DNA of 64,000 nucleotides from Neptunomonas antarctica (lineage in GTDB: Bacteria; Pseudomonadota; Gammaproteobacteria; Pseudomonadales; Balneatricaceae), in the NCBI RefSeq assembly GCF_001305295.1, contig NZ_LJSI01000053.1:434001-498000 (forward strand). The letters run 5' to 3'. The notes beneath the pieces are model-generated. The model saw only the letters and a program-made list of their open reading frames with translations. It ran no database searches and had not been told where the DNA came from. Shown here piece by piece: positions 53,911 through 62,972 of the stretch. Numbering within the stretch: the first letter of the stretch is position 1; each line of letters begins with the position of its first letter. Made by a program: the position numbers and the translations under genes.

Positions 53911-54702
53911 ATGACGAATTTAAGTGCAGAGCCAACTGAATTGTGGCTGAGTATCCAGGAAGAGGCTAAATCCGAAGTGGCGAAAGAGCCTTGCCTGGCT
54001 AGCTTCTATCACTCTTGTATTATTAATCATTCGGATCTTAAGTCAGCATTATCCTATTTACTCGCCAGTAAACTAGCTGATGATGTGATGTCTTCATTGT
54101 TATTGCGTGAATTGTTTCAAAAAGCGATGGATTCGGATCCTGAAATTATCACCTCAGCATGTTATGACATCATTGCCGTCAGAACACGCGATCCTGCGGT
54201 AGTGCATTGTTCTACGGTGCTGCTTTATCTGAAAGGCTTTCACGCACTGCAGGCCTATCGTGTTGCTCACTGGTTTTGGCATCAGGATCGTCGTTCCATG
54301 GCGCTGTATATTCAGAGTCGGGTGAGCAGTGTTTGTCAGGTAGATATTCATCCCGCTGCACAAATTGGTCATGGGGTGATGTTTGATCACGCGACGGGTA
54401 TTGTCGTGGGTGAAACCTGTGTGATTGAAAATGATGTTTCTATATTACAATCAGTCACATTGGGAGGAACCGGCAACGAAAGTGGCGATCGCCATCCCAA
54501 AATACGCGAAGGTGTATTGATTGGTGCCGGGGCAAAAATCCTGGGTAATATTGAAGTAGGTAAGGGCGCCAAAGTTGGCGGCGGTAGCGTGGTACTTGAA
54601 GATGTACCGTGTCATACAACCGTTGTTGGTGTGCCTGCCCGTGTTGTGGGGGCGTCCGGATGTGATAAACCCGCATTGGACATGAACCAGAATTGGACAT
54701 AG
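53911..54702 (+). CDS. cysE: Serine O-acetyltransferase
   Basis: 263 residues. N-terminal helical domain with LWLSIQEEAKSEVAKEPCLASF, then the left-handed beta helix of hexapeptide repeats (VDIHPAAQIGHGVMFDHATGI, HPKIREGVLIGAGAKILG). It makes O-acetylserine for cysteine synthesis. Stand-alone gene between dnaJ and dapB. Confidence 0.95.
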   Translation: MTNLSAEPTELWLSIQEEAKSEVAKEPCLASFYHSCIINHSDLKSALSYLLASKLADDVMSSLLLRELFQKAMDSDPEIITSACYDIIAVRTRDPAVVHCSTVLLYLKGFHALQAYRVAHWFWHQDRRSMALYIQSRVSSVCQVDIHPAAQIGHGVMFDHATGIVVGETCVIENDVSILQSVTLGGTGNESGDRHPKIREGVLIGAGAKILGNIEVGKGAKVGGGSVVLEDVPCHTTVVGVPARVVGASGCDKPALDMNQNWT

Positions 54703-55548
<846 letters not shown>

Positions 55549-55574
55549 TCGTCGGTTTATTCTGAATACGTAAA

Positions 55575-55597
55575 GTCGCCTGTAGGCGGCTTTTTTT
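55575..55597 (+). terminator. Terminator after dapB
   Basis: GTCGCC-TGTA-GGCGGC stem followed by seven T residues, 26 bases after the stop codon. Confidence 0.88.
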
Positions 55598-55712
55598 ATA
55601 GTGATTTAAAATCTAGTTTATAAAAGATTTTTGTTTCCTTTAGTGAGCTTTTTTTCTATGGTGTTTTATACTTTCGTATTGATTTAAAAAATTCTGAGGG
55701 AGTGATAAGGAT

Positions 55713-56102
55713 ATGTCAGCAGATAAGTTTCCGACATTAACAGAAATGGGTATTGATGAGCCTTCTGATATCGAGCGTTATACGTCACGTATCGAAGGGG
55801 ATATAGATATTCTGAAAATTTATTACCATCGTCATCAGGGCGATTGGGTGACGAAAAGTAAAAAATTCAAGTTCAAACGTATGCATAAAAACATGCGTGT
55901 CAATGAAGGCCGCGTCCCTTATATTGCCACGACTGAGTCATCGCCTTATTTTCTGCGTGCTGTTGCTGAACTTGATCAGTTAGTCAGTGCTGAAAAAACA
56001 ACACAGACTCGAAAAGCGAAATTGCTGGATGATATTGAGCATCTGGAAAAAGTCGTGGCGCGTAAGATTGAAGATATTCGTCGTCAAATCGACGAAATAT
56101 AA
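55713..56102 (+). CDS. DUF3461 family protein
   Basis: 129 residues matching the family pattern FPTLTEMGIDEPSDIERYTSR, LKIYYHRHQGDW, SKKFKFKR; a coiled C-terminus. Found across gammaproteobacteria; function unknown. Own transcript. Confidence 0.8.
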   Translation: MSADKFPTLTEMGIDEPSDIERYTSRIEGDIDILKIYYHRHQGDWVTKSKKFKFKRMHKNMRVNEGRVPYIATTESSPYFLRAVAELDQLVSAEKTTQTRKAKLLDDIEHLEKVVARKIEDIRRQIDEI

Positions 56103-56183
56103 ATAACGCGTGATGGATATCAGCATGTGATGCTGATATAGCGTCGTCGTTATAATAGCGGCAATGACTAGTCGCGGTCATGC

Positions 56184-56639
56184 TTAAAAGGGGTCTGGTA
56201 GCACGTTGATATGTGTTGCATAGAGAATCTCGCAGGCCCCTGCTCCTGTGTCTTCGCGTGTCATTGAGGTGTGCCAGAAAAAACCGTCCGGACTCTCTAT
56301 ATCCACCAGTTGGCCTGATACTTGAACCATATCACCTTCATCCATACGTGATAGCTGGTCTTTTACTGTTTTATTCGCGGCAATGATGTGAACATTGGCT
56401 GCGTTTGTTTCAATGTCTCTGCGAGGAATGGGTAACTTATCCGTTCGCCAGTGAAACCAACGGCCACTTTGGGTTATTTGTATCTGATCCGTAACCTCAG
56501 GATCTGCCATTGGCCCCCAGCCAAGTGCCAGGTCGATGGGCGATAAATCCGACTCTCGTCCTAATCTGTAACGCTCCTTACTCAATAATCTTGCTGCAAA
56601 GTGTATTTCGGCTTTTGGCTGAAGTGTGTATTCGTCCAT
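56184..56639 (-). CDS. Conserved hypothetical protein
   Basis: 151 residues, not named. A Trp/Gly-rich motif (DLALGWGPMAD) and SGRWFHWRTDKLPIPRRDIE, then a beta-rich half (GDMVQVSGQLVDIESPDGFFWHTSMTRED). No signal peptide is visible here. Function unknown; next gene faces away. The gap 56640-56841 shows nothing clear. Confidence 0.65.
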   Translation of the reverse strand: MDEYTLQPKAEIHFAARLLSKERYRLGRESDLSPIDLALGWGPMADPEVTDQIQITQSGRWFHWRTDKLPIPRRDIETNAANVHIIAANKTVKDQLSRMDEGDMVQVSGQLVDIESPDGFFWHTSMTREDTGAGACEILYATHINVLPDPF

Positions 56640-56841
56640 TTTAAATGCTTGAGCGTTTTATTGTGTGCGTTCCGGATTGCTCCATGCCCGTGATATTTTA
56701 ATTAATAAATTTTTACTGAAGCTTTAGTCGCAAATCGAGTCAATAGTACAATAAACATTGCTCTCATGCCGCACTTGCACAACGCATCAGTAATGTCTTA
56801 TGTTGTAGATCAATACAGTTATTTATGGTGTGAGTTAATAT

Positions 56842-57153
56842 ATGCATTCGCTTGTTTTTTTTGTTCCTGATTCTCATCTTGATAAAGTTAAAGCTGTTCT
56901 ATTCGCAAAAGGTGCCGGCCGCATCGGAGATTATGATTCCTGTTGCTGGCAAGTGTTGGGGCAGGGACAGTTTAAACCCTGCGAAGGGAGTCAGCCTTTT
57001 ATCGGTGTAAAGGGTCAACTGGAAACGTTATCCGAATGGCGGGTGGAAATGGTGTGTGCGGATGACCTTATTAAAGAGGTGGTGGCAACACTCAAAGTTG
57101 TTCATCCCTATGAGGAAGTCGCTTATAGCGTGTATAAACTTGTGGACCTGTAA
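56842..57153 (+). CDS. NIF3-like / YqfO C-terminal domain protein
   Basis: 103 residues: LVFFVPDSHLDKVKAVLFAKGAGRIGDYDSC and KVVHPYEEVAYSVYKLV, as in the inserted domain of YqfO/NIF3 proteins and stand-alone CutA-like relatives. Function unknown; possibly metal or ligand binding. Just upstream of the ATPase operon. Confidence 0.8.
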   Translation: MHSLVFFVPDSHLDKVKAVLFAKGAGRIGDYDSCCWQVLGQGQFKPCEGSQPFIGVKGQLETLSEWRVEMVCADDLIKEVVATLKVVHPYEEVAYSVYKLVDL

Positions 57154-57288
57154 ATCAGATGTATGCTTTGAATTAAAAGCAGGTAGTAACGGGAAGTAAT
57201 GTTACTCAGCGAATCTCTGTTACCGGAATGACTATTAAGTGGTGTCTGTGTCTGGTCACTGAATTTCTTGATTTTAGAAAGCAAGAGG

Positions 57289-58656
57289 ATGGATAGATTA
57301 ATGGACTTAGGGCTCACTTCCTATAAAGGCATAGCCAGTATTGTCGGAGATATCATCAACTTACGAGTGTCTGATGTAGCGACTATGAGTACCCCGCCGA
57401 GAAATAGAGACCTCGCGATTATTGAACAAAATGGCGAGTTCTTCTCCTTAGCACAGATTATTAAACTGTCAGATGATCTGGTCTCATTGCAGGCATTCTC
57501 CGGAACGAAAGGTTTATCAAATAATGCATCGGTACGTTTTCTGGGTGAAACCATGCAGGCCATTTATTCTGAAAATATCTTCGGTCGTATTTTTAATGGC
57601 TCTGGTGTACCTATCGATAACGGGCCTGGTTTGACTCAGGAGCCTAAGGTTGCCATTAATGGTCCTACGGTAAACCCGGTATCGCGTGTGCTTGCCTCCC
57701 GTATGATTCGTACCAATATCCCGATGATCGATGTATTTAACTGTCTTGTAGAAAGCCAGAAAATCCCGATTTTTTCAGTCGCCGGAGAGCCGTTTAATAA
57801 ATTTTTAGGGCGTATTGGTGTTCAGGCAGATGCTGATGTCGTTATTTTTGCAGGCCTGGGTTTGATTTTTGATGATTACTACAGCTTCAAAAAAATGTTT
57901 GAAGATGCGGGTGTAATGTCGCGAACCGTTATGTATGTCAATCTTGCATCTGATCCTGTTGTCGAACGATTAATGGTGCCTGATCTCGCATTAGCGGTAG
58001 CCGAAAAACTGGCCGTCGAAGAGGGTAAGCGAGTATTGGTGTTAATGACTGATATGACAGCTTACGCTGATGCCATGAAAGAGATTGGTATTGCGATGGA
58101 GCATATCCCATCAAATCGTGGCTATATGGGAGATTTATACTCTCAATTGGCACGTCGTTACGAGAAAGCCTGCGACTTCAGAGGCGCTGGCTCGGTTACC
58201 ATATTATCTGTTACGACCATGCCGGGTAATGATGTGACGCATCCGGTTCCTGATAACACGGGATATATCACAGAAGGCCAATTTTATTTGCATAACGGTG
58301 TTATTGATCCTTTCGGCTCATTATCTCGCCTTAAACAGCATGTTATTGGTAAGCAGACCCGAGAGGATCACAGCCAAATTATGAATACCATGATTCGCTA
58401 TTACTCTGAAGGTGTTGAGGCAGAGCAGAAACAGGCGATGGCCTTCGATTTAAGTGAATTTGATCATAAATTATTGAAGTTTAGTCAGTTGTTTAAGCAA
58501 CAATTTATGCGCCTGGACATTTCAATGGCACTGGAACCCGCACTGGATGCTTGCTGGGTATTACTTGCTGAGTGCTTTGATAAAGAAGAAGTGATCATTA
58601 AGCAGGTATTAAAAGACAAATATTGGGCAGGGACTGATGGCAAAGTTAGCGCTTAA
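57289..58656 (+). CDS. V/A-type ATP synthase subunit B
   Basis: About 455 residues (start at 57289 or 57301; the frame's first codon, TTG at 57268, lacks a ribosome site, and AGAGGA favours 57301). Regulatory, non-catalytic nucleotide subunit: ASRMIRTNIPMIDVFNCLVESQKIP, VLMTDMTAYADAMKEIG, PSNRGYMGDLYSQLARRYEKAC. First gene of the operon, ahead of D. Subunit A is at the other end. Confidence 0.92.
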   Translation: MDRLMDLGLTSYKGIASIVGDIINLRVSDVATMSTPPRNRDLAIIEQNGEFFSLAQIIKLSDDLVSLQAFSGTKGLSNNASVRFLGETMQAIYSENIFGRIFNGSGVPIDNGPGLTQEPKVAINGPTVNPVSRVLASRMIRTNIPMIDVFNCLVESQKIPIFSVAGEPFNKFLGRIGVQADADVVIFAGLGLIFDDYYSFKKMFEDAGVMSRTVMYVNLASDPVVERLMVPDLALAVAEKLAVEEGKRVLVLMTDMTAYADAMKEIGIAMEHIPSNRGYMGDLYSQLARRYEKACDFRGAGSVTILSVTTMPGNDVTHPVPDNTGYITEGQFYLHNGVIDPFGSLSRLKQHVIGKQTREDHSQIMNTMIRYYSEGVEAEQKQAMAFDLSEFDHKLLKFSQLFKQQFMRLDISMALEPALDACWVLLAECFDKEEVIIKQVLKDKYWAGTDGKVSA

Positions 58657-59251
58657 TAAAAGTGCCTTAAGCAAAGAAAAGCACCGTAAAGCTTCTTATG
58701 GTCGATATCTGCCATCGCTTGAAATGAAACAAAAGCAGCTGTTGCTCGAGCGGAAAAAAGCAGAGGAAGCGTTACAGCAGCATGCACACGATATTGAGTC
58801 TTTGGAAGCGTCGGTCTATCAGAAGCTGCCAATGTTAGCGGTTGCAAATATCCAAATGGAAGGCTTGGTTGTTGTCGAAAGTTTCAAGCTTGCTGAAGAA
58901 AACCTGTTAGGCACCAAAGTACCTGTTCTAGAGAGCATTATCTTCAAAAGAGCCGAATATGGTTATCTTATTCGGCCGCATTGGTTTGAAGAACTCGCTA
59001 CATCCCTTGAAAAAGTAATGCATCTTAAAATGGAAGAGCAAGTACTGCGGATAAGGTTTGAAAAATTAAAATCGGCTGCACGTACCATTACTCAACGGGT
59101 TAATCTGTTTTCTAAAGTGCTTATTCCTGAAGCTGAAGAGAATATAAAGAAAATCGGGCTTTTCTTATCTGATCAGGAAAGAGCAGGCGTGGTTCGCTCA
59201 AAGCTAGCTAAACAAAAAAAGCTGGTTGATGCAGAAGGGGGGCAACGATGA
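58637..59251 (+). CDS. V/A-type ATP synthase subunit D
   Basis: 204 residues, mostly two long helices of a coiled coil that form the central rotor shaft (LNKSALSKEKHRK at the start; RITQRVNLFSKVLIPE type end). It overlaps subunit B by 20 bases and I by 4. Confidence 0.88.
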   Translation: MAKLALNKSALSKEKHRKASYGRYLPSLEMKQKQLLLERKKAEEALQQHAHDIESLEASVYQKLPMLAVANIQMEGLVVVESFKLAEENLLGTKVPVLESIIFKRAEYGYLIRPHWFEELATSLEKVMHLKMEEQVLRIRFEKLKSAARTITQRVNLFSKVLIPEAEENIKKIGLFLSDQERAGVVRSKLAKQKKLVDAEGGQR

Positions 59252-61047
59252 GTATAGCGGCGTTAAAAAAACTAACTCTGATTGGCGAAATAAATGAAAA
59301 AAGCGCCATTATGGAGCAGTTTCAGACATTTGGATTGGCTCACCTGATTACACTGTCTGAGCAGACCTTAGATCAATCAACTGATGCAACAATCCGCTTG
59401 CGGGAAGCATTAAGCTATTTGATGAGCGCGCCACTGAAAAGAAGAATGCAGATTCCACCTGAGTCCATTGAATTATCAGAGGTGATTGATCGGGTAATAA
59501 AAAACAAAAATGGCCGCGAAGATGTCATTGATGAAATTGAATTAATGACAACGCGACAAAAAGAATTAAGCGTATGGGGTGATTTCGAATTTCCACCCTT
59601 GAATGAATTAAACCAGTATCGGGTTTGGCTTTATTTAGTACCCCTCAGTAAAGAAGCGTTGTTGGATAATGTTGAACTTCCCTGGAAAATTATAAATCGG
59701 GACCACAAAAGCATCTATCTGGTAGTGATCGCCGTTGATGAGCCTGGTGCAGAAGAGGTGCCGTTTCCTCGAGCACATATTGGGCCTAATTCCCTTTCCT
59801 GTCTGGCCAGATTAAAAAATGATGCGCTCGTGCGGTTAGAAGATCTGAATGCTGAACGGCAGCTACTAACTCGATGGATAATGTCACTGACGCTATCGTT
59901 GAATGACACTATTAATGCACATGAGTTGTCATTGGCTGAGCAGCTTGTTGTGGATACAGGTGACTTTTTTGTTCTGCAATCCTGGGTGCCTGTAGATAGC
60001 TTATCTGCTTTTAAAGCGTGGGCAGAAGGCTTGCCGGTTGCTTATCAGCTTGAGGAGCCTGCTGCCAATGAGCTTCCGCCTACGTTGTTGAAAAATGACA
60101 GTTTTATGGGAGGAGGAGGAGAAGAAGCCGTCTCTTTCTTTCAGTTACCCGGGTATCGTTCCTGGGATCCTTCCATTGTCATTTTCTTCTCTTTTTCACT
60201 GTTCTTTTCAATGATTATGGCCGATGCAGGCTATGCGCTGGTATTAGGTGGCATTCTGTTGATCTTCTGGCGGAAACTGAGCGGTGGCAGTGAAACCACG
60301 GTAAGAATTCGTAACTTGTGGTTAGCGCTCGTGGCAGCCGCCTTTGTTTATGGCGTTTTGGTGGGTAGTTACTTTGGTATTAAACCCTCTGATGGAACAC
60401 TCCTTAGTATCTTGCATGTGATTAACATGGACGACTTTTCATCGATGATGAGGTTATCAATTGGTGCGGGTGTTTTGCATTTGGTGATTGCCAATAGCAT
60501 GGTTGCCTGGGGAAGACGCGCATCGTTAGTCGCTCTTTCGTCTATTGGCTGGGTGCTCAGCATTGGCGGTGCTTTTGCTTTATGGCTTAACTACATGCGT
60601 GTTACGGATCTTGATGTGGCAGGTACGTTTTCTCTGAAAGTTGTGCTGGCTGGTATCGTGCTTATTTTATTATTTTCAGGTGAGCGAAAACTGGATAGCG
60701 TAAAGAGTTCGTTCTTACAGTTATTTGACGGCTTTGCGGCGTTATATGGCTTGTCTAAGGCGTTTGGTGACGTGCTGAGTTATATGCGCTTGTTTGCCTT
60801 GGGCTTATCCAGTGCTTCATTAGCCGTTACTTTTAATGATCTTGCGGTTGCCGCCAGAGACTCGGTGTCAGCGGGAGGATTTATTTTATTTGCGTTAATT
60901 ATTGTCCTGGGACACGGATTAAATTTTGTGCTCGGTGTTATGAGTGGAGTGATTCATGGTCTGCGCCTGAATTTACTTGAATTTTACAACTGGGGTGTAA
61001 AAGGCGAAGGCTATCCCTTTAAAGCTTTTAAGAAACGAGGAGAGTAA
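59248..61047 (+). CDS. V/A-type ATP synthase subunit I
   Basis: 599 residues: cytoplasmic stator arm (1-300) and a membrane part with about seven helices (from 310), including the conserved YMRLFALGLSSASLAV segment with the essential Arg that faces the K ring. Family equivalent of eukaryotic subunit a. Overlaps the D gene (ATGA). Confidence 0.92.
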   Translation: MSIAALKKLTLIGEINEKSAIMEQFQTFGLAHLITLSEQTLDQSTDATIRLREALSYLMSAPLKRRMQIPPESIELSEVIDRVIKNKNGREDVIDEIELMTTRQKELSVWGDFEFPPLNELNQYRVWLYLVPLSKEALLDNVELPWKIINRDHKSIYLVVIAVDEPGAEEVPFPRAHIGPNSLSCLARLKNDALVRLEDLNAERQLLTRWIMSLTLSLNDTINAHELSLAEQLVVDTGDFFVLQSWVPVDSLSAFKAWAEGLPVAYQLEEPAANELPPTLLKNDSFMGGGGEEAVSFFQLPGYRSWDPSIVIFFSFSLFFSMIMADAGYALVLGGILLIFWRKLSGGSETTVRIRNLWLALVAAAFVYGVLVGSYFGIKPSDGTLLSILHVINMDDFSSMMRLSIGAGVLHLVIANSMVAWGRRASLVALSSIGWVLSIGGAFALWLNYMRVTDLDVAGTFSLKVVLAGIVLILLFSGERKLDSVKSSFLQLFDGFAALYGLSKAFGDVLSYMRLFALGLSSASLAVTFNDLAVAARDSVSAGGFILFALIIVLGHGLNFVLGVMSGVIHGLRLNLLEFYNWGVKGEGYPFKAFKKRGE

Positions 61048-61049
61048 AC

Positions 61050-61496
61050 ATGGAACAACTCATCATCACTTTAGGGTGGTTGGGTATATTTGCTCCAACA
61101 GCATTGGGCGCAATTGGCAGTAGTTATGGGTGCTCTCGTGCGGGGCAGGCCGCCGCAGGTGCTTTGCTGGATACAGAGAGCGGTTATGGTAAATATATTG
61201 GCTTATCTGCCATGCCTTCAACCCAGGTTATTCTAGGGATTGTCGTGATGTTTACGCTTAATCGAGAGCTTACGCTTGAAAACTCACCGGGTATTTTTGC
61301 GATTGGAGTACTGACAGGTTTGGCGCTAATGATGAGTGCTATTTATCAGGGTCAGGCGCTTGTTGCCGCCATTAATGCGGCTAAAAATAAACCTGAAATA
61401 TTTGGTTTGGCGATTGCGCCTGCCGCTATTGTTGAAGGCTTCTCAGTATTCGCATTCGTTTTTGCATTAGTGCTTGCAGGTTCTCTGCCTGCTTAA
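61050..61496 (+). CDS. V/A-type ATP synthase subunit K (rotor ring)
   Basis: 148 residues, four helices (two hairpins). Ion-binding Glu129 lies in the second hairpin (PAAIVEGFSVF); the first hairpin has PSTQV with Thr58 and Gln59, and Gln100 sits in IYQGQ. Thr, Gln, Gln and Glu in these positions are the sodium ligands of Enterococcus hirae NtpK (T64, Q65, Q110, E139), so sodium coupling is predicted. Follows subunit I by two bases. Confidence 0.92.
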   Translation: MEQLIITLGWLGIFAPTALGAIGSSYGCSRAGQAAAGALLDTESGYGKYIGLSAMPSTQVILGIVVMFTLNRELTLENSPGIFAIGVLTGLALMMSAIYQGQALVAAINAAKNKPEIFGLAIAPAAIVEGFSVFAFVFALVLAGSLPA

Positions 61497-61580
61497 GTGG
61501 CTATCAAATTAGCTCGTTTCCTTAATAAGGGAAAACTGATGGTACAGTTTAAGCATAACGCTCAGGAATAAGAGGTTGAT

Positions 61581-62258
61581 ATGTCACAGTCTTTAGATAT
61601 TAAACAGTCTGCCAGTGGCGTGCAGGAGCTCATTGATCAAATTAGGGAGAAAGGAGTCAGTGAAGGTAAAACGCAAGGCTCCCGAATTGTTGAGGAAGCT
61701 GAGCAGCGAGCAGCATGGATTATTAAACAAGCGACAGAAGAAGCTGAAGCGATTAAGAAAGAAGCGGATGCTAATTACCGTTTTGTTACAGAGGCAGGTA
61801 ATGGTGCATTGGCGTTAGCATTCAGGGATATAAAGTTAAAACTTAAAGATGAGCTCTCGATACAGTTCTCAGAACAGTTGCGAAAACTGGTTGAAAAAGA
61901 GTTACAAGACCCGGACACGCTCAGGTTATTGCTTATTTCTGCCGTCTCAAAAATATCTATACCTGAAGCACCGCACACTATTGCGCTACCAGATAAGACT
62001 TTAGGTCTCAATGAACTACGTGAAGATCCCAGTTCTCTTGAACGCGGGGCTTTGGTGGAGCTGGTGTCAGATACGGCTAAAAAAATGTTAACAAAAGGTG
62101 TCGATATACGTCTTGATAGCAATATAAACAGTGGATTTGTATTTTTATTAAATGATGGGGAAATTACAGTAGAAGTGACCGATAAGTCACTCTCGAATAT
62201 GCTGCTCAAGCATTTGCAGCCTCGTTTTAGAGCAATACTAGAAGGAGTGGTAAGCTAG
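61581..62258 (+). CDS. V/A-type ATP synthase subunit E
   Basis: 225 residues: a long N-terminal helix rich in Glu, Lys and Ala (SRIVEEAEQRAAWIIKQ) and a globular C-terminus, the peripheral-stalk design. Preceded by AAGAGGTTGAT. An 84-base gap separates it from K, the only break in the operon, and may hold a promoter. Confidence 0.87.
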   Translation: MSQSLDIKQSASGVQELIDQIREKGVSEGKTQGSRIVEEAEQRAAWIIKQATEEAEAIKKEADANYRFVTEAGNGALALAFRDIKLKLKDELSIQFSEQLRKLVEKELQDPDTLRLLLISAVSKISIPEAPHTIALPDKTLGLNELREDPSSLERGALVELVSDTAKKMLTKGVDIRLDSNINSGFVFLLNDGEITVEVTDKSLSNMLLKHLQPRFRAILEGVVS

Positions 62259-62270
62259 TGGCCGACGCAT

Positions 62271-62972
62271 ATGATAAGTCCTAACGTTAATGCAGACTAT
62301 GTAGAGTTACTCTGCTCACTGCCGTATTTACATAATCCCTTTGTTCGTCAGCGGCCCCCTATTTCTGCCGTGCAGTTTAGTAAAAGGCTAAAGATGCTCG
62401 ACTTCGAGTCCCGTAAGTTAGTCGGTGAATTAGCGGGAACCTTTTATTGGGGACGGCTAAAACTTGATGATACCGACGTGGAGCTGGTGCGTAAGGCGAC
62501 ACGTATCATTGAGACATTAGAATTCCAGGATATAAAAAAGTGGCAGATGTGGCGAATGGATCTTCGTACCGTTATTGCCGCCCTCAGACGTCGAAAACAA
62601 GGGCTTGCTGCCCCGGATAACAAAACATTGTGGGGATATGGTCATTATGTAAGCCATATTAGTCGTCACTGGAACCACCCTACGTTTAAATTGGAATCAC
62701 GTTTTCTCTGGTTGCCTGAAGCAAAAGAGCTATTGGAATCAGGTGATAGTTATGGGCTCGAACGGCATTTGATGACGACGGCATGGAACTATTATTCGCG
62801 TCAGGAGGCAGATAGGCCCTATTCATTTTCTGATGTCTGGCTTTACGCTGTGAAATGGGATCTTGTAGATCGCTGGTGTTGTTATAACGCCGATGTTGCT
62901 AAACAACACTTCGAAGAACTTGTACAGGCCGGGCTAAAACAGCCAATGGAAGAATTGAGGGCAATGGCATGA
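62271..62972 (+). CDS. DUF2764 protein of the V/A-type ATPase operon
   Basis: 233 residues, DUF2764 (VELLCSLPYLHNPF, LVGELAGTFYW, FLWLPEAKELLES). The family occurs in these operons and probably takes the place of subunit C, which links rotor and ring (inference). ATG at 62271 is used; a GTG at 62258 leads to an early stop. Confidence 0.85.
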   Translation: MISPNVNADYVELLCSLPYLHNPFVRQRPPISAVQFSKRLKMLDFESRKLVGELAGTFYWGRLKLDDTDVELVRKATRIIETLEFQDIKKWQMWRMDLRTVIAALRRRKQGLAAPDNKTLWGYGHYVSHISRHWNHPTFKLESRFLWLPEAKELLESGDSYGLERHLMTTAWNYYSRQEADRPYSFSDVWLYAVKWDLVDRWCCYNADVAKQHFEELVQAGLKQPMEELRAMA

